Assembly: GCA_964017195.1 (NCBI GenBank)
Contig: CAXHKT010000183.1
Coordinates: forward strand, 1,335,901 to 1,399,900
Length of the DNA: 64,000 nt
DNA from: Siderastrea radians
Lineage: Eukaryota > Cnidaria > Anthozoa > Scleractinia > Rhizangiidae
Direction: 5' to 3'
The notes under the pieces were generated by a model that searched no databases, was not told where the DNA came from, and saw only the letters and a list, made by a program, of their open reading frames with translations. Both the position numbers and the translations under genes were made by a program. Below are positions 12,050-22,874 of the stretch, one piece after another; the first letter of the stretch is position 1; every line of letters starts with the position of its first letter.

Positions 12050-12536
12050 AAAGTCTGCAATTTTGTCGATAAGGTGGAAATTTCAGTTTTGAGAGGGGTG
12101 GGGTGGGTCCCTCAAAAAAGTGCTGGTTTTGGTGCAACGGCCTTAGCAAAAAAGCACCCCAGATCCCGTTGCGGCACCAAAAAACATTCCATTTGGCACT
12201 ATTTTTATCGAATTTGGCGATACTAAAAAGTGCTGCACTTTTTCAGGGCTTGAATTAGCCCCAAAAAGCAGAAAAAAGCTAATTGGCGCTCTCAGCTGCA
12301 TGCACAAAGGTCCCAAATGCATTCAATCCCTCTGGGACCATCCGAAAAAAATTCCTTTTGTGCAAAAGCACAAAGAAGGCGCGATATGTGCGATCCTTAG
12401 GGAAAAAACCCCATTTTTGGCCTTCCCAGAGGCTAAAAAAGGTGTTGTTGACTGAGCAAGGCTGCGCAAGGCTGCGCACTGGCCTAATAATAATGCAAAT
12501 CCCTCGGGGCTATCAGAAAAAACGTTTATTGTGTAG
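12050..12536 (+). repeat. Solo C unit
   Basis: 487 bp with the private variant CCTTAGCAAAAAAGC, shared with its counterpart at 33954, 21,904 bp to the right. Confidence 0.92.
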
Positions 12537-13034
12537 AAAAGCGCGATATGTGCGATCCTTAGGGAAAAAACCCCATTTTTGGCCTTCCCAGAGGCTAAAA
12601 AGATGTTGTTGACTGAGCAAGGCTGCGCAAGGCTGCGCACTGGCCTAATAATAATGCAAATCCCTCGGGGCTATCAGAAAAAAACGTTTATTGTGTAGAA
12701 AAGCGCGATATGTGCGATCCTTACGGAAAAAACCCCATTTTTGGCCTTCCCAGGGGCTAAAAAATGTGTTGTTGACTGAGCAAGACTGCGCAAGGCTGCG
12801 CAAGGCTGCGCACTGGCCTAATAATAATGCAAATCCCTCGGGGCTATCAGAAAAAAAACGTTTATTGTGTAGAAAAGCGCGATATGTGCGATCCTTAGGG
12901 AAAAAACCCCATTTTTGGCCTTCCCAGAGGCTAAAGAGATGTTGTTGACTGAGCAAGGCTGCGCAAGGCTGCGCACTGGCCTAATAATAATGCAAATCCC
13001 TCGGGGCTATCAGAAAAAAACGTTTATTGTGTAG

Positions 13035-13849
13035 AAAGTCTGCGATTTTGTCGATAAGGTGGAAAAAACCCCATTTTTGGCCTTCCCAGAGGCTATAAAA
13101 GCTAACTGGCGCTCTCAGCTGCATGCACAAAGCTCCCAAATGCATTCAATCCCTCTGGGACCATCCGAAAAAAATTCCTTTTGTGCAAAAGTACAAAGAA
13201 AGCGCGATATGTGCGATCCTTAGGGAAAAAACCCCATTTTGGGGCATTCCCAGAGGCAAAAAAGGTGTTGTTATCTGCGCAATCTGTCTGTGCAAGGCTG
13301 CGCACTGGCCCAATAATAATGCAAATCCCTCGGGGCTATCAGAAAAAAAAGTTTATTGTGTAGAAAGTCTGCAATTTTGTCGATAAGGTGGAAATTTCAG
13401 TTTTGAGAGGGGTGGGGTGGGTCCCTCAAAAAAGTGCTGGTTTTGGTGCAACGGCCCTAGCACAAAAGCACCCCAGATCCCGTTGCGGCACCAAAAACAT
13501 TCCATTTGGCACTATTTTTATCGAATTTGGCGATACTAAAAAGTGCTGCACTTTTTCAGGGCTTGAATTAGCCCCAAAAAGCAGAAAAAAGCTAATTGGC
13601 GCTCTCAGCTGCATGCACAAAGGTCCCAAATGCATTCAATCCCTCTGGGACCATCCGAAAAAAATTCCTTTTGTGCAAAAGCACAAAGAAGGCGCGATAT
13701 GTGCGATCCTTAGGGAAAAAACCCCATTTTTGGCCTTCCCAGAGGCTAAAGAGATGTTGTTGACTGAGCAAGGCTGCGCAAGGCTGCGCACTCGCCTAAT
13801 AATAATGCAAATCCCTCGGGGCTATCAGAAAAAAACGTTTATTGTGTAG
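13035..13849 (+). repeat. BC module without counterpart in copy 2
   Basis: B/C boundary at 13363/13364. The next macro-copy has a solo C and seven A monomers in this interval instead, so the module was lost, gained or replaced in one lineage. Confidence 0.9.
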
Positions 13850-14176
13850 AAAAGCGCGATATGTGCGATCCTTAGGGAAAAAACCCCATTTTTGGCCTTC
13901 CCAGGGGCTAAAAAAGGTGTTGTTGACTGAGCAAGGCTGCGCAAGGCTGCGCACTGGCCTAATAATAATGCAAATCCCTCGGGGCTATCAGAAAAAAAAC
14001 GTTTATTGTGTAGAAAAGCGCGATATGTGCGATCCTTAGGGAAAAAACCCCATTTTTGGCCTTCCCAGAGGCTAAAAAAGGTGTTGTTGACTGAGCAAGG
14101 CTGCGCAAGGCTGCGCACTGGCCTAATAATAATGCAAATCCCTCGGGGCTATCAGAAAAAAACGTTTATTGTGTAG

Positions 14177-14992
14177 AAAGTCTGCGATTTTGTCGATAAG
14201 GTGGAAAAACCCCATTTTTGGCCTTCCCAGAGGCTATAAAAGCTAACTGGCGCTCTCAGCTGCATGCACAAAGCTCCAAAATGCATTCAATCCCTCTGGG
14301 ACCATCCGAAAAAAATTCCTTTTGTGCAAAAGTACAAAGAAAGCGCGATATGTGCGATCCTTAGGGAAAAAACCCCATTTTGGGGCATTCCCAGAGGCAA
14401 AAAAGGTGTTGTTATCTGCGCAATCTGTCTGCGCAAGGCTGCGCACTGGCCCAATAATAATGCAAATCCCTCGGGGCTATCAGAAAAAAAAGTTTATTGT
14501 GTAGAAAGTCTGCAATTTTGTCGATAAGGTGGAAATTTCAGTTTTGAAAGGGGTGGGGTGGGTCCCTCAAAAAAGTGCTGGTTTTGGTGCAACGGCCCCA
14601 GCACAAAAGCACCCCAGATCCCGTTGCGGCACCAAAAAACATTCCATTTGGCACTATTTTTATCGAATTTGGCGATACTAAAAAGTGCTGCACTTTTTCA
14701 GGGCTTGAATTAGCCCCAAACAGCAGAAAAAAGCTAATTGGCGCTCTCAGCTGCATGCACAAAGGTCCCAAATGCATTCAATCCCTCTGGGACCATCCGA
14801 AAAAAATTCCTTTTGTGCAAAAGCACAAAGAAGGCGCGATATGTGCGATCCTTAGGGAAAAAACCCCATTTTTGGCCTTCCCAGAGGCTAAAAAAGGTGT
14901 TGTTGACTAAGCAAGGCTGCGCAAGGCTGCGCACTGGCCTAATAATAATGCAAATCCCTCGGGGCTATCAGAAAAAAACGTTTATTGTGTAC
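14177..14992 (+). repeat. BC module ending TGTGTAC
   Basis: B/C boundary at 14504/14505. Private variants are AGCTCCAAAATGC, GTTTTGAAAGGGGTGG, CCCCAAACAGC and a terminal TGTGTAC instead of TGTGTAG. All recur at 36405-37220. Confidence 0.92.
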
Positions 14993-15501
14993 AAAAGCGC
15001 GATATGTGCGATCCTTAGGGAAAAAACCCCATTTTTGGCCTTCCCAGAGGCTAAAAAGATGTTGTTGACTGAGCAAGGCTGCGCAAGGCTGCGCACTGGC
15101 CTAATAATAATGCAAATCCCTCGGGGCTATCAGAAAAAAACGTTTATTGTGTAGAAAAGCGCGATATGTGCGATCCTTAGGGAAAAAACCCCATTTTTGG
15201 CCTTCCCAGAGGCTAAAAAAGGTGTTGTTGACTGAGCAAGGCTGCGCAAGTCTGCGCAAGGCTGCGCACTGGCCTAATAATAATGCAAATCCCTCGGGGC
15301 TATCAGAAAAAAAACGTTTATTGTGTAGAAAAGCGCGATATGTGCGATCCTTAGGGAAAAAATTCCATTTTTGGCCTTCCCAGAGGCTAAAAAAGGTGTT
15401 GTTGACTGAGCAAGGCTGCGCAAGGCTGCGCAAGGCTGCGCACTGGCCTAATAATAATGCAAATCCCTCGGGGCTATCAGAAAAAAACGTTTATTGTGTA
15501 G

Positions 15502-15828
15502 AAAGTCTGCGATTTTGTCGATAAGGTGGAAAAAACCCCATTTTTGGCCTTCCCAGAGGCTATAAAATCTAACTGGCGCTCTCAGCTGCATGCACAAAGC
15601 TCCCAAATGCATTCAATCCCTCTGGGACCATCCGAAAAAAATTCCTTTTGTGCAAAAGCACAAAGAAGGCGCGATATGTGCGATCCTTAGGGAAAAAACC
15701 CCATTTTTGGCCTTCCCAGAGGCTAAAAAAGGTGTTGTTGACTGAGCAAGGCTGCGCAAGGCTGCGCACTGGCCTAATAATAATGCAAATCCCTCGGGGC
15801 TATCAGAAAAAAAACGTTTATTGTGTAG
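15502..15828 (+). repeat. B/C hybrid unit, 327 bp
   Basis: It starts as B1 (GTCTGCGATT, AAAGCTCCC) but continues as C3 (GTGCAAAAGCAC, GAAGGCGCG) and lacks the B2 markers. This is what recombination between the shared GGCGCTCTCAGCTGCATGC cores of B1 and C2 would leave. The TATAAAAG of B1 reads TATAAAAT here and in the counterpart at 37730. Confidence 0.88.
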
Positions 15829-15990
15829 AAAAGCGCGATATGTGCGATCCTTAGGGAAAAAACCCCATTTTTGGCCTTCCCAGAGGCTAAAAAAGGTGTT
15901 GTTGACTGAGCAAGGCTGCGCTAGGCTGCGCACTGGCCTAATAATAATGCAAATCCCTCGGGGCTATAGAAAAAAACGTTTATTGTGTAG

Positions 15991-16806
15991 AAAGTCTGCG
16001 ATTTTGTCGATAAGGTGGAAAAAACCCCATTTTTGGCCTTCCCAGAGGCTATAAAAGCTAACTGGCGCTCTCAGCTGCATGCACAAAGCTCCCAAATGCA
16101 TTCAATCCCTCTGGGACTATCCGAAAAAAATTCCTTTTGTGCAAAAGTACAAAGAAAGCGCGATATGTGCGATCCTTAGGGAAAAAACCCCATTTTGGGG
16201 CATTCCCAGAGGCAAAAAAGGTGTTGTTATCTGCGCAATCTGTCTGCGCAAGGCAGCGCACTGGCCCAATAATAATGCAAATCCCTCGGGGCTATCAGAA
16301 AAAAAAGTATATTGTGTAGAAAGTCTGCAATTTTGTCGATAAGGTGGAAATTTCAGTTTTGAGAGGGGTGGGGTGGGTCCCTCAAAAAAGTGCTGGTTTT
16401 GGTGCAACGGCCCCAGCAAAAAAGCACCCCAGATCCCGTTGCGGCACCAAAAACATTCCATTTGGCACTATTGTTATCGAATTTGGCGATACTAAAAAGT
16501 GCTGCACTTTTTCAGGGCTTGAATTAGCCCCAAAAAGCAGAAAAAAGCTAATTGGCGCTCTCAGCTGCATGCACAAAGGTCCCAAATGCATTCAATCCCT
16601 CTGGGACCATCCGAAAAAAATTCCTTTTGTGCAAAAGCACAAAGAAGGCGCGATATGTGCGATCCTTAGGGAAAAAAACCCATTTTTGGCCTTCCCAGAG
16701 GCTAAAAAAGGTGTTGTTGACTGAGCAAGGCTGCGCAAGGCTGCGCACTGGCCTAATAATAATGCAAATCCCTCGGGGCTATCAGAAAAAAACGTTTATT
16801 GTGTAG
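15991..16806 (+). repeat. BC module, first of a 1,140-bp tandem pair
   Basis: B/C boundary at 16319/16320. Markers shared with the next module are GGGACTATCC, AAGGCAGCGC, AAAGTATATT and CACTATTGTTATCG. Confidence 0.92.
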
Positions 16807-17130
16807 AAAAGCGCGTGATGTGCAATCCTTAGGGAAAAAACCCCATTTTTGGCCTTCCCAGAGGCTAAAAAGATGTTGTTGACTGAGCAAGGCTGCGCAA
16901 GGCTGCGCACTGGCCTAATAATAATTCAAATCCCTCGGGGCTATCAGAAAAAAACGTTTATTGTGTAGAAAAGCGCGATATGTGCGATCCTTAGGGAAAA
17001 AACCCCATTTTTGGCCTTCCCAGAGGCTAAAAAAGGTGTTGTTGACTGAGCAAGGCTGCGCAAGGCTGCGCACTGGCCTAATAATAATGCAAATCCCTCG
17101 GGGCTATAGAAAAAAACGTTTATTGTGTAG

Positions 17131-17946
17131 AAAGTCTGCGATTTTGTCGATAAGGTGGAAAAAACCCCATTTTTGGCCTTCCCAGAGGCTATAAAAGCTA
17201 ACTGGCGCTCTCAGCTGCATGCACAAAGCTCCCAAATGCATTCAATCCCTCTGGGACTATCCGAAAAAAATTCCTTTTGTGCAAAAGTACAAAGAAAGCG
17301 CGATATGTGCGATCCTTAGGGAAAAAACCCCATTTTGGGGCATTCCCAGAGGCAAAAAAGGTGTTGTTATCTGCGCAATCTGTCTGCGCAAGGCAGCGCA
17401 CTGGCCCAATAATAATGCAAATCCCTCGGGGCTATCAGAAAAAAAAGTATATTGTGTAGAAAGTCTGCAATTTTGTCGATAAGGTGGAAATTTCAGTTTT
17501 GAGAGGGTTGGGGTGGGTCCCTCAAAAAAGTGCTGGTTTTGGTGCAACGGCCCCAGCACAAAAGCACCCCAGATCCCGTTGCGGCACCAAAAACATTCCA
17601 TTTGGCACTATTGTTATCGAATTTGGCGATACTAAAAAGTGCTGCACTTTTTCAGGGCTTGAATTAGCCCCAAAAAGCAGAAAAAAGCTAATTGGCGCTC
17701 TCAGCTGCATGCACAAAGGTCCCAAATGCATTCAATCCCTCTGGGACCATCCGAAAAAAATTCCTTTTGTGCAAAAGCACAAAGAAGGCGCGATATGTGC
17801 GATCCTTAGGGAAAAAAACCCATTTTTGGCCTTCCCAGAGGCTAAAAAAGGTGTTGTTGACTGAGCAAGGCTGCGCAAGGCTGCGCACTGGCCTAATAAT
17901 AATGCAAATCCCTCGGGGCTATCAGAAAAAAACGTTTATTGTGTAG
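17131..17946 (+). repeat. BC module, second of the 1,140-bp tandem pair
   Basis: B/C boundary at 17459/17460. It lies exactly 1,140 bp after the previous module with nearly the same sequence; a private change is GAGAGGGTTGGGG. The pair also exists in macro-copy 2 (38219 and 39360). Confidence 0.92.
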
Positions 17947-19234
17947 AAAAGCGCGTGATGTGCAATCCTTAGGGAAAAAACCCCATTTTTGGCCTTCCCA
18001 GAGGCTAAAAAGATGTTGTTGACTGAGCAAGGCTGCGCAAGGCTGCGCACTGGCCTAATAATAATTCAAATCCCTCGGGGCTATCAGAAAAAAACGTTTA
18101 TTGTGTAGAAAAGCGCGATATGTGCGATCCTTAGGGAAAAAACCCCATTTTTGGCCTTCCCAGAGGCTAAAAAAGGTGTTGTTGACTGAGCAAGGCTGCG
18201 CAAGGCTGCGCACTGACCTAATAATAATGCAAATCCCTCGGGGCTATCAGAAAAAAACGTTTATTGTGTAGAAAGTCTGCGATTTTGTCGATAAGGTGGA
18301 AAAAACCCCATTTTTGGCCTTCCCAGAGGCTATAAAAGCTAACTGGCGCTCTCAGCTGCATGCACAAAGCTCCCAAATGCATTCAATCCCTCTGGGACCA
18401 TCCGAAAAAAATTCCTTTTGTGAAAAAGTACAAAGAAAGCGCGATATGTGCGATCCTTAGGGACAATACCCAATTTTGGGGCATTCCCAGAGGCGATAAA
18501 GGTGTTGTTGACTGAGCAAGGCTGCGCAAGGCTGCGCACTGGCCTAATAATAATGCAAATCCCTCGGGGCTATCAGAAAAAAAAAGTTTATTCTGTAGAA
18601 AGTCTGCAATTTTGTCGATAAGGTGGAAATTTCAGTTTTGAAAGGGGTGGGCTGGGTCCCTCAAAAAAGTGCTGGTTTTGGTGCAACGGCCCCAGCACAA
18701 AAGCACCCCAGATCCCGTTGCGGCACCAAAAAACATTCCATTTGGCACTATTTTTATCGAATTTGGCGATACTAAAAAGTGCTGCACTTTTTCAGGGCTT
18801 GAATTAGCCCCCAAAAGCAGAAAAAAGCTAATTGGCGCTCTCAGCTGCATGCACAAAGGTCCCAAATGCATTCAATCCCTCTGGGACCATCCGAAAAAAA
18901 TTCCTTTTGTGCAAAAGCACAAAGAAGGCGCGATATGTGCGATCCTTGGGGAAAAAACCCCATTTTTGGCCTTCCCAGAGGCTAAAAAAGGTGTTGTTGA
19001 CTGAGCAAGGCTGCGCAAGGCTGCGCACTGGCCTAATAATAATGCAAATCCCTCGGGGCTATCAGAAAAAACACGGTGGGGCCAAACCACCCCCCAAATG
19101 GGTCATGAAATGTCCCGTTTTTTGGTTAATTTTTAATAATTTTGTTACTTTTCATCATTTCTTTACCAAACTTGGTAATTTGATATGGGTCTTTGTACCA
19201 AACAATTTGACATGAATGGTGATGCCAAATGTCA

Positions 19235-19252
19235 AATTATGACGTCATAATT
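19235..19252. repeat. 18-bp perfect palindrome in the element's left arm
   Basis: AATTATGACGTCATAATT is a perfect palindrome centred on TGACGTCA, the core of CREB/ATF-type sites. A second TGACGTCA follows at once (19255-19262). A 10-bp inverted repeat, AATTTGACAT/ATGTCAAATT, lies at 19204-19213 and 19229-19238. Binding is not shown by sequence alone. Confidence 0.8.
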
Positions 19253-19933
19253 GTTGACGTCATATTATTCTCTAAAATAAAATTTTAGAATTTCTAAATT
19301 TTTTCTAGTGTTTTAGAAAGAACACGTCAAGAGGAGTTGAATGCTGAAAACCGTTTGTCGATGTGATAAATAATGGATGAGATATGGCATTTTAGATTTT
19401 GAAAATTTCACAGTCTCAAAATAGGGTCCCCCCCTTGTGTAATACGTTTGAATTTAAGTGTTGTTTTGTTGCGTCAACGACACCATTTAAGTTGCTGATA
19501 AGATGTCTTAAATGACGGAAGCTAAATGAAAAAGAAAAACTCGGAAAATTTTTTTCCTGCCAGAGCTAGAGCCCCCAAACCAGTTTTGTGACGTAATTAA
19601 GTGTCACGTGATCAATTATGCTCTTGCTAATATTATCGTTTTCAAGCCGAAAACTTAAAATCTAAAATGATACGATTTTTTGGAACAACAAGAAGTCCAT
19701 TTTACCAGATTATTAGCTTGCATGGAAAAAAACTGTACAAAATAGATCAACAGGGTTGTTTTTAGAAGAAAAGTATGGTTCCGGGGGGGACACTTTAAAT
19801 GTCTTTAAATTGCCATAACTCAAGATACGTTTGTCTTAGCGAGGTACGGTTTTCAGCATTTTACTCCCCTTGCCAAGTTCTTTCAGATGACATAACTTTT
19901 TATTTCAAATTTGAAATTTTCAGTTAACTCGTT

Positions 19934-19962
19934 TTGTGACGTCAGCAATTATGACGTCACAA
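19934..19962. repeat. 11-bp stem with 7-base loop in the element's right arm
   Basis: TTGTGACGTCA (19934-19944) and TGACGTCACAA (19952-19962) pair perfectly around GCAATTA. This is the inverted counterpart of the TGACGTCA pair in the left arm. Confidence 0.8.
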
Positions 19963-20769
19963 TTTGGTTTTTTAAGTCATTCTCATACTTAAAATAAATT
20001 GGGCGACAACCCAAGGTTTTTTGCCAAGTTTGGAAAAGAAATATGAAAAAGAAGCAAACTTAGTCTAAATGACCCATTTGGGGGGTGGTTTGGCCCCGCC
20101 GTGAAACGTTTATTGTGTAGAAAAGCGCGATATGTGCGATCCTTAGGGAAAAAACCCCATTTTTGGCCTTCCCAGAGGCTAAAAAGATGTTGTTGACTGA
20201 GCAAGGCTGCGCAAGGCTGCGCACTGGCCTAATAATAATGCAAATCTCTCGGGGCTATCAGAAAAAAACGTTTATTGTGTAGAAAAGCGCGATATGTGCG
20301 ACCCTTAGGGAAAAAACCCCATTTTTGGCCTTCCCAGAGGCTAAAAAAGGTGTTGTTGACTGAGCAAGGCTGCGCAAGGCTGCGCACTGGCCTAATAATA
20401 ATGCAAATCCCTCGGGGCTATCAGAAAAAAACGTTTATTGTGTAGAAAAGCGCGATATGTGCGATCCTTAGGGAAAAAACCCCATTTTTGGCCTTCCCAG
20501 AGACTAAAAAGATGTTGTTGACTGAGCAAGGCTGCGCAAGGCTGCGCACTGGCCTAATAATAATGCAAATCCCTCGGGGCTATCAGAAAAAAACGTTTAT
20601 TGTGTAGAAAAGCGCGATATGTGCGATCCTTAGGGAAAAAACCCCATTTTTGGCCTTCCCAGAGACTAAAAAGATGTTGTTGACTGAGCAAGCCTGCGCA
20701 AGGCTGCGCACTGGCCTAATAATAATGCAAATCCCTCGGGGCTATCAGAAAAAAACGTTTATTGTGTAG

Positions 20770-21246
20770 AAAGTCTGCAATTTTGTCGATAAGGTGGAAA
20801 TTTCAGTTTTGAGAGGGGTGGGGTGGGTCCATCAAAAAAGTGCTGGTTTTGGTGCAACGGCCTTAGCACAAAAGCACCCCAGATCCCGTTGCGGCACCAA
20901 AAAACATTCCATTTGGCACTATTTTTATCGAATTTGGCGATACTAAAAAGTGCTGCACTTTTTCAGGGCTTGAATTAGCCCCAAAAAGCAGAAAAAAGCT
21001 AATTGGCGCTCTCAGCTGCATGCACAAAGGTCCCAAATGCATTCAATCCCTCTGGGACCATCCGAAAAAAATTCCTTTTGTGCAAAAGCACAAAGAAGGC
21101 GCGATATGTGCGATCCTTAGGGAAAAAACCCCATTTTTGGCCTTCCCAGAGGCTAAAAAAGGTGTTGTTGACTGAGCAAGGCTGCGCACTGGCCTAATAA
21201 TAATGCAAATCCCTCGGGGCTATCAGAAAAAACGTTTATTGTGTAG
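20770..21246 (+). repeat. Solo C unit, 477 bp
   Basis: Ten bases short because C3 has a single GCAAGGCTGC decamer. It also carries GGGTCCATCAAAA. Both traits recur at 42847-43323. Confidence 0.92.
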
Positions 21247-22060
21247 AAAAGCGCGATATGTGCGATCCTTAGGGAAAAAACCCCATTTTTGGCCTTCCCA
21301 GAGGCTAAAAAGATGTTGTTGACTGAGCAAGGCTGCGCAAGGCTGCGCACTGGCCTAATAATAATGCAAATCCCTCGGGGCTATCAGAAAAAAACGTTTA
21401 TTGTGTAGAAAAGCGCGATATGTGCGATCCTTAGGGAAAAAACCCCATTTTTGGCCTTCCCAGAGGCTAAAAAAGGTGTTGTTGACTGAGCAAGGCTGCG
21501 CAAGCCTGCGCACTGGCCTAATAATAATGTAAATCCCTCGGGGCTAACAGAAAAAAACGTTTATTGTGTAGAAAAACGCGATATGTCCGATCCTTAGGGA
21601 AAAAACCCCATTTTTGGCCTTCCCAGAGGCTAAAGAGATGTTGTTGACTGAGCAAGGCTGCGCAAGGCTGCGCACTGGCCTAATAATAATGCAAATCCCT
21701 CGGGGCTATCAGAAAAAAACGTTTATTGTGTAGAAAAGCGCGATATGTGCGATCCTTAGGGAAAAAACCCCATTTTTGGCCTTCCCAGGGGCTAAAAAAT
21801 GTGTTGTTGACTGAGCAAGGCTGCGCAAGGCTGCGCACTGGCCTAATAATAATGCAAATCCCTCGGGGCTATCAGAAAAAAAACGTTTATTGTGTAGAAA
21901 AGCGCGATATGTGCGATCCTTAGGGAAAAAACCCCATTTTTGGCCTTCCCAGAGGCTAAAAAAGGTGTTGTTGACTGAGCAAGATTGCGCAAGGCTGCCC
22001 ACTGGCCTAATAATAATGCAAATCCCTCGGGGCTATCAGAAAAAAACGTTTATTGTGTAG

Positions 22061-22874
22061 AAAGTCTGCGATTTTGTCGATAAGGTGGAAAAAGCCCCAT
22101 TTTTGGCCTTCCCAGAGGCTATAAAAGCTAACTGGCGCTCTCAGCAGCATGCACAAAGCTCCCAAATGCATTCAATCCCTCTGGGACCATCCGAAAAAAA
22201 TTCCTTTTGTGCAAAAGTACAAAGAAAGCGCGATATGTGCGATCCTTAGGGAAAAAACCCCATTTTGGGGCATTCCCAGAGGCAAAAAAGGTGTTGTTAT
22301 CTGCGCAATCTGTCTGCGCAAGGCTGCGCACTGGCCCAATAATAATGCAAATCCCTCGGGGCTATCAGAAAAAAAAGTTTATTGTGTAGAAAGTCTGCAA
22401 TTTTGTCGATAAGGTGGAAATTTCAGTTTTGAGAGGGGTGGGGTGGGTCCCTCAAAAAAGTGCTGGTTTTGGTGCAACGGCCCCAGCACAAAAGCACCCC
22501 AGAACCCGTTGCGACACCAAAAACATTCCATTTGGCACTATTTTTATCGAATTTGGCGATACTAAAAAGTGCTGCACTTTTTCAGGGCTTGAATTAGCCC
22601 CAAAAAGCAGAAAAAAGCTAATTGGCGCTCTCAGCTGCATGCACAAAGGTCCCAAATGCATTCAATCCTCTGGGACCATCCGAAAAAAATTCCTTTTGTG
22701 CAAAAGCACAAAGAAGGCGCGATATGTGCGATCCTTAGGGAAAAAAACCCATTTTTGGCCTTCCCAGAGGCTAAAAAAGGTGTTGTTGACTGAGCAAGGC
22801 TGCGCAAGGCTGCGCACTGGCCTAATAATAATGCAAATCCCTCGGGGCTATCAGAAAAAACGTTTATTGTGTAG
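22061..22874 (+). repeat. BC module
   Basis: B/C boundary at 22389/22390. Private variants are CAGCAGCATGC in B1, AGAACCCGTTGCGACACC in C1 and a two-base loss giving CAATCCTCTGGG in C2. The last two recur at 44138-44951; the first does not, so it postdates the macro-duplication or was converted away. Confidence 0.92.

Larger units (their letters stand above)
19072..20103. mobile_element. Non-autonomous inverted-repeat DNA element, copy 1 (1,032 bp)
   Basis: The ends are a 35-bp terminal inverted repeat (19072-19106 and 20069-20103, one mismatch) starting CACGGTGGGGCC and ending GGCCCCGCCGTG. Inverted homology reaches much deeper: 30-base blocks with two TGACGTCA sites each (19233-19262 and 19937-19966, two mismatches), CCAAACTTGG (19166-19175) against its complement (20024-20033), and a perfect 15-bp match (19340-19354 and 19846-19860), out to G-rich and C-rich tracts at about 19434 and 19783. 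The element is therefore a long, decayed palindrome with a unique middle of about 350 bp. It has no transposase reading frame and must have been mobilised by another element. It sits in the A-run of a C3 subunit, which hides any target-site duplication. Family not recognised. Confidence 0.85.
18272..20120 (+). repeat. BC module interrupted by the mobile element
   Basis: B is 18272-18598 and C is 18599-20120, split by the element at 19072-20103. Without it the C unit would be 490 bp. B2 is itself switched to A sequence part way: it has CCCAATTTTGGGGC and GGCGATAAAGG, then GTTGACTGAGC as in A. B ends CTGTAG instead of GTGTAG. Confidence 0.9.

Noticed and set aside
18832..19215. A 127-codon frame entering the mobile element as a possible transposase start
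   Set aside because: It begins in satellite C sequence and merely reads through the terminal repeat; no transposase motif follows.
19072..20103. Assignment of the element to the CACTA/EnSpm superfamily from its CAC...GTG ends
   Set aside because: The ends read CACGG, not CACTA or CACTG, no transposase is present, and the target duplication is unreadable.
19060..20112. A target-site duplication of two or three A flanking the mobile element
   Set aside because: The insertion lies in an A-run whose length varies from six to eight in intact units, so a duplication cannot be told from run-length variation.
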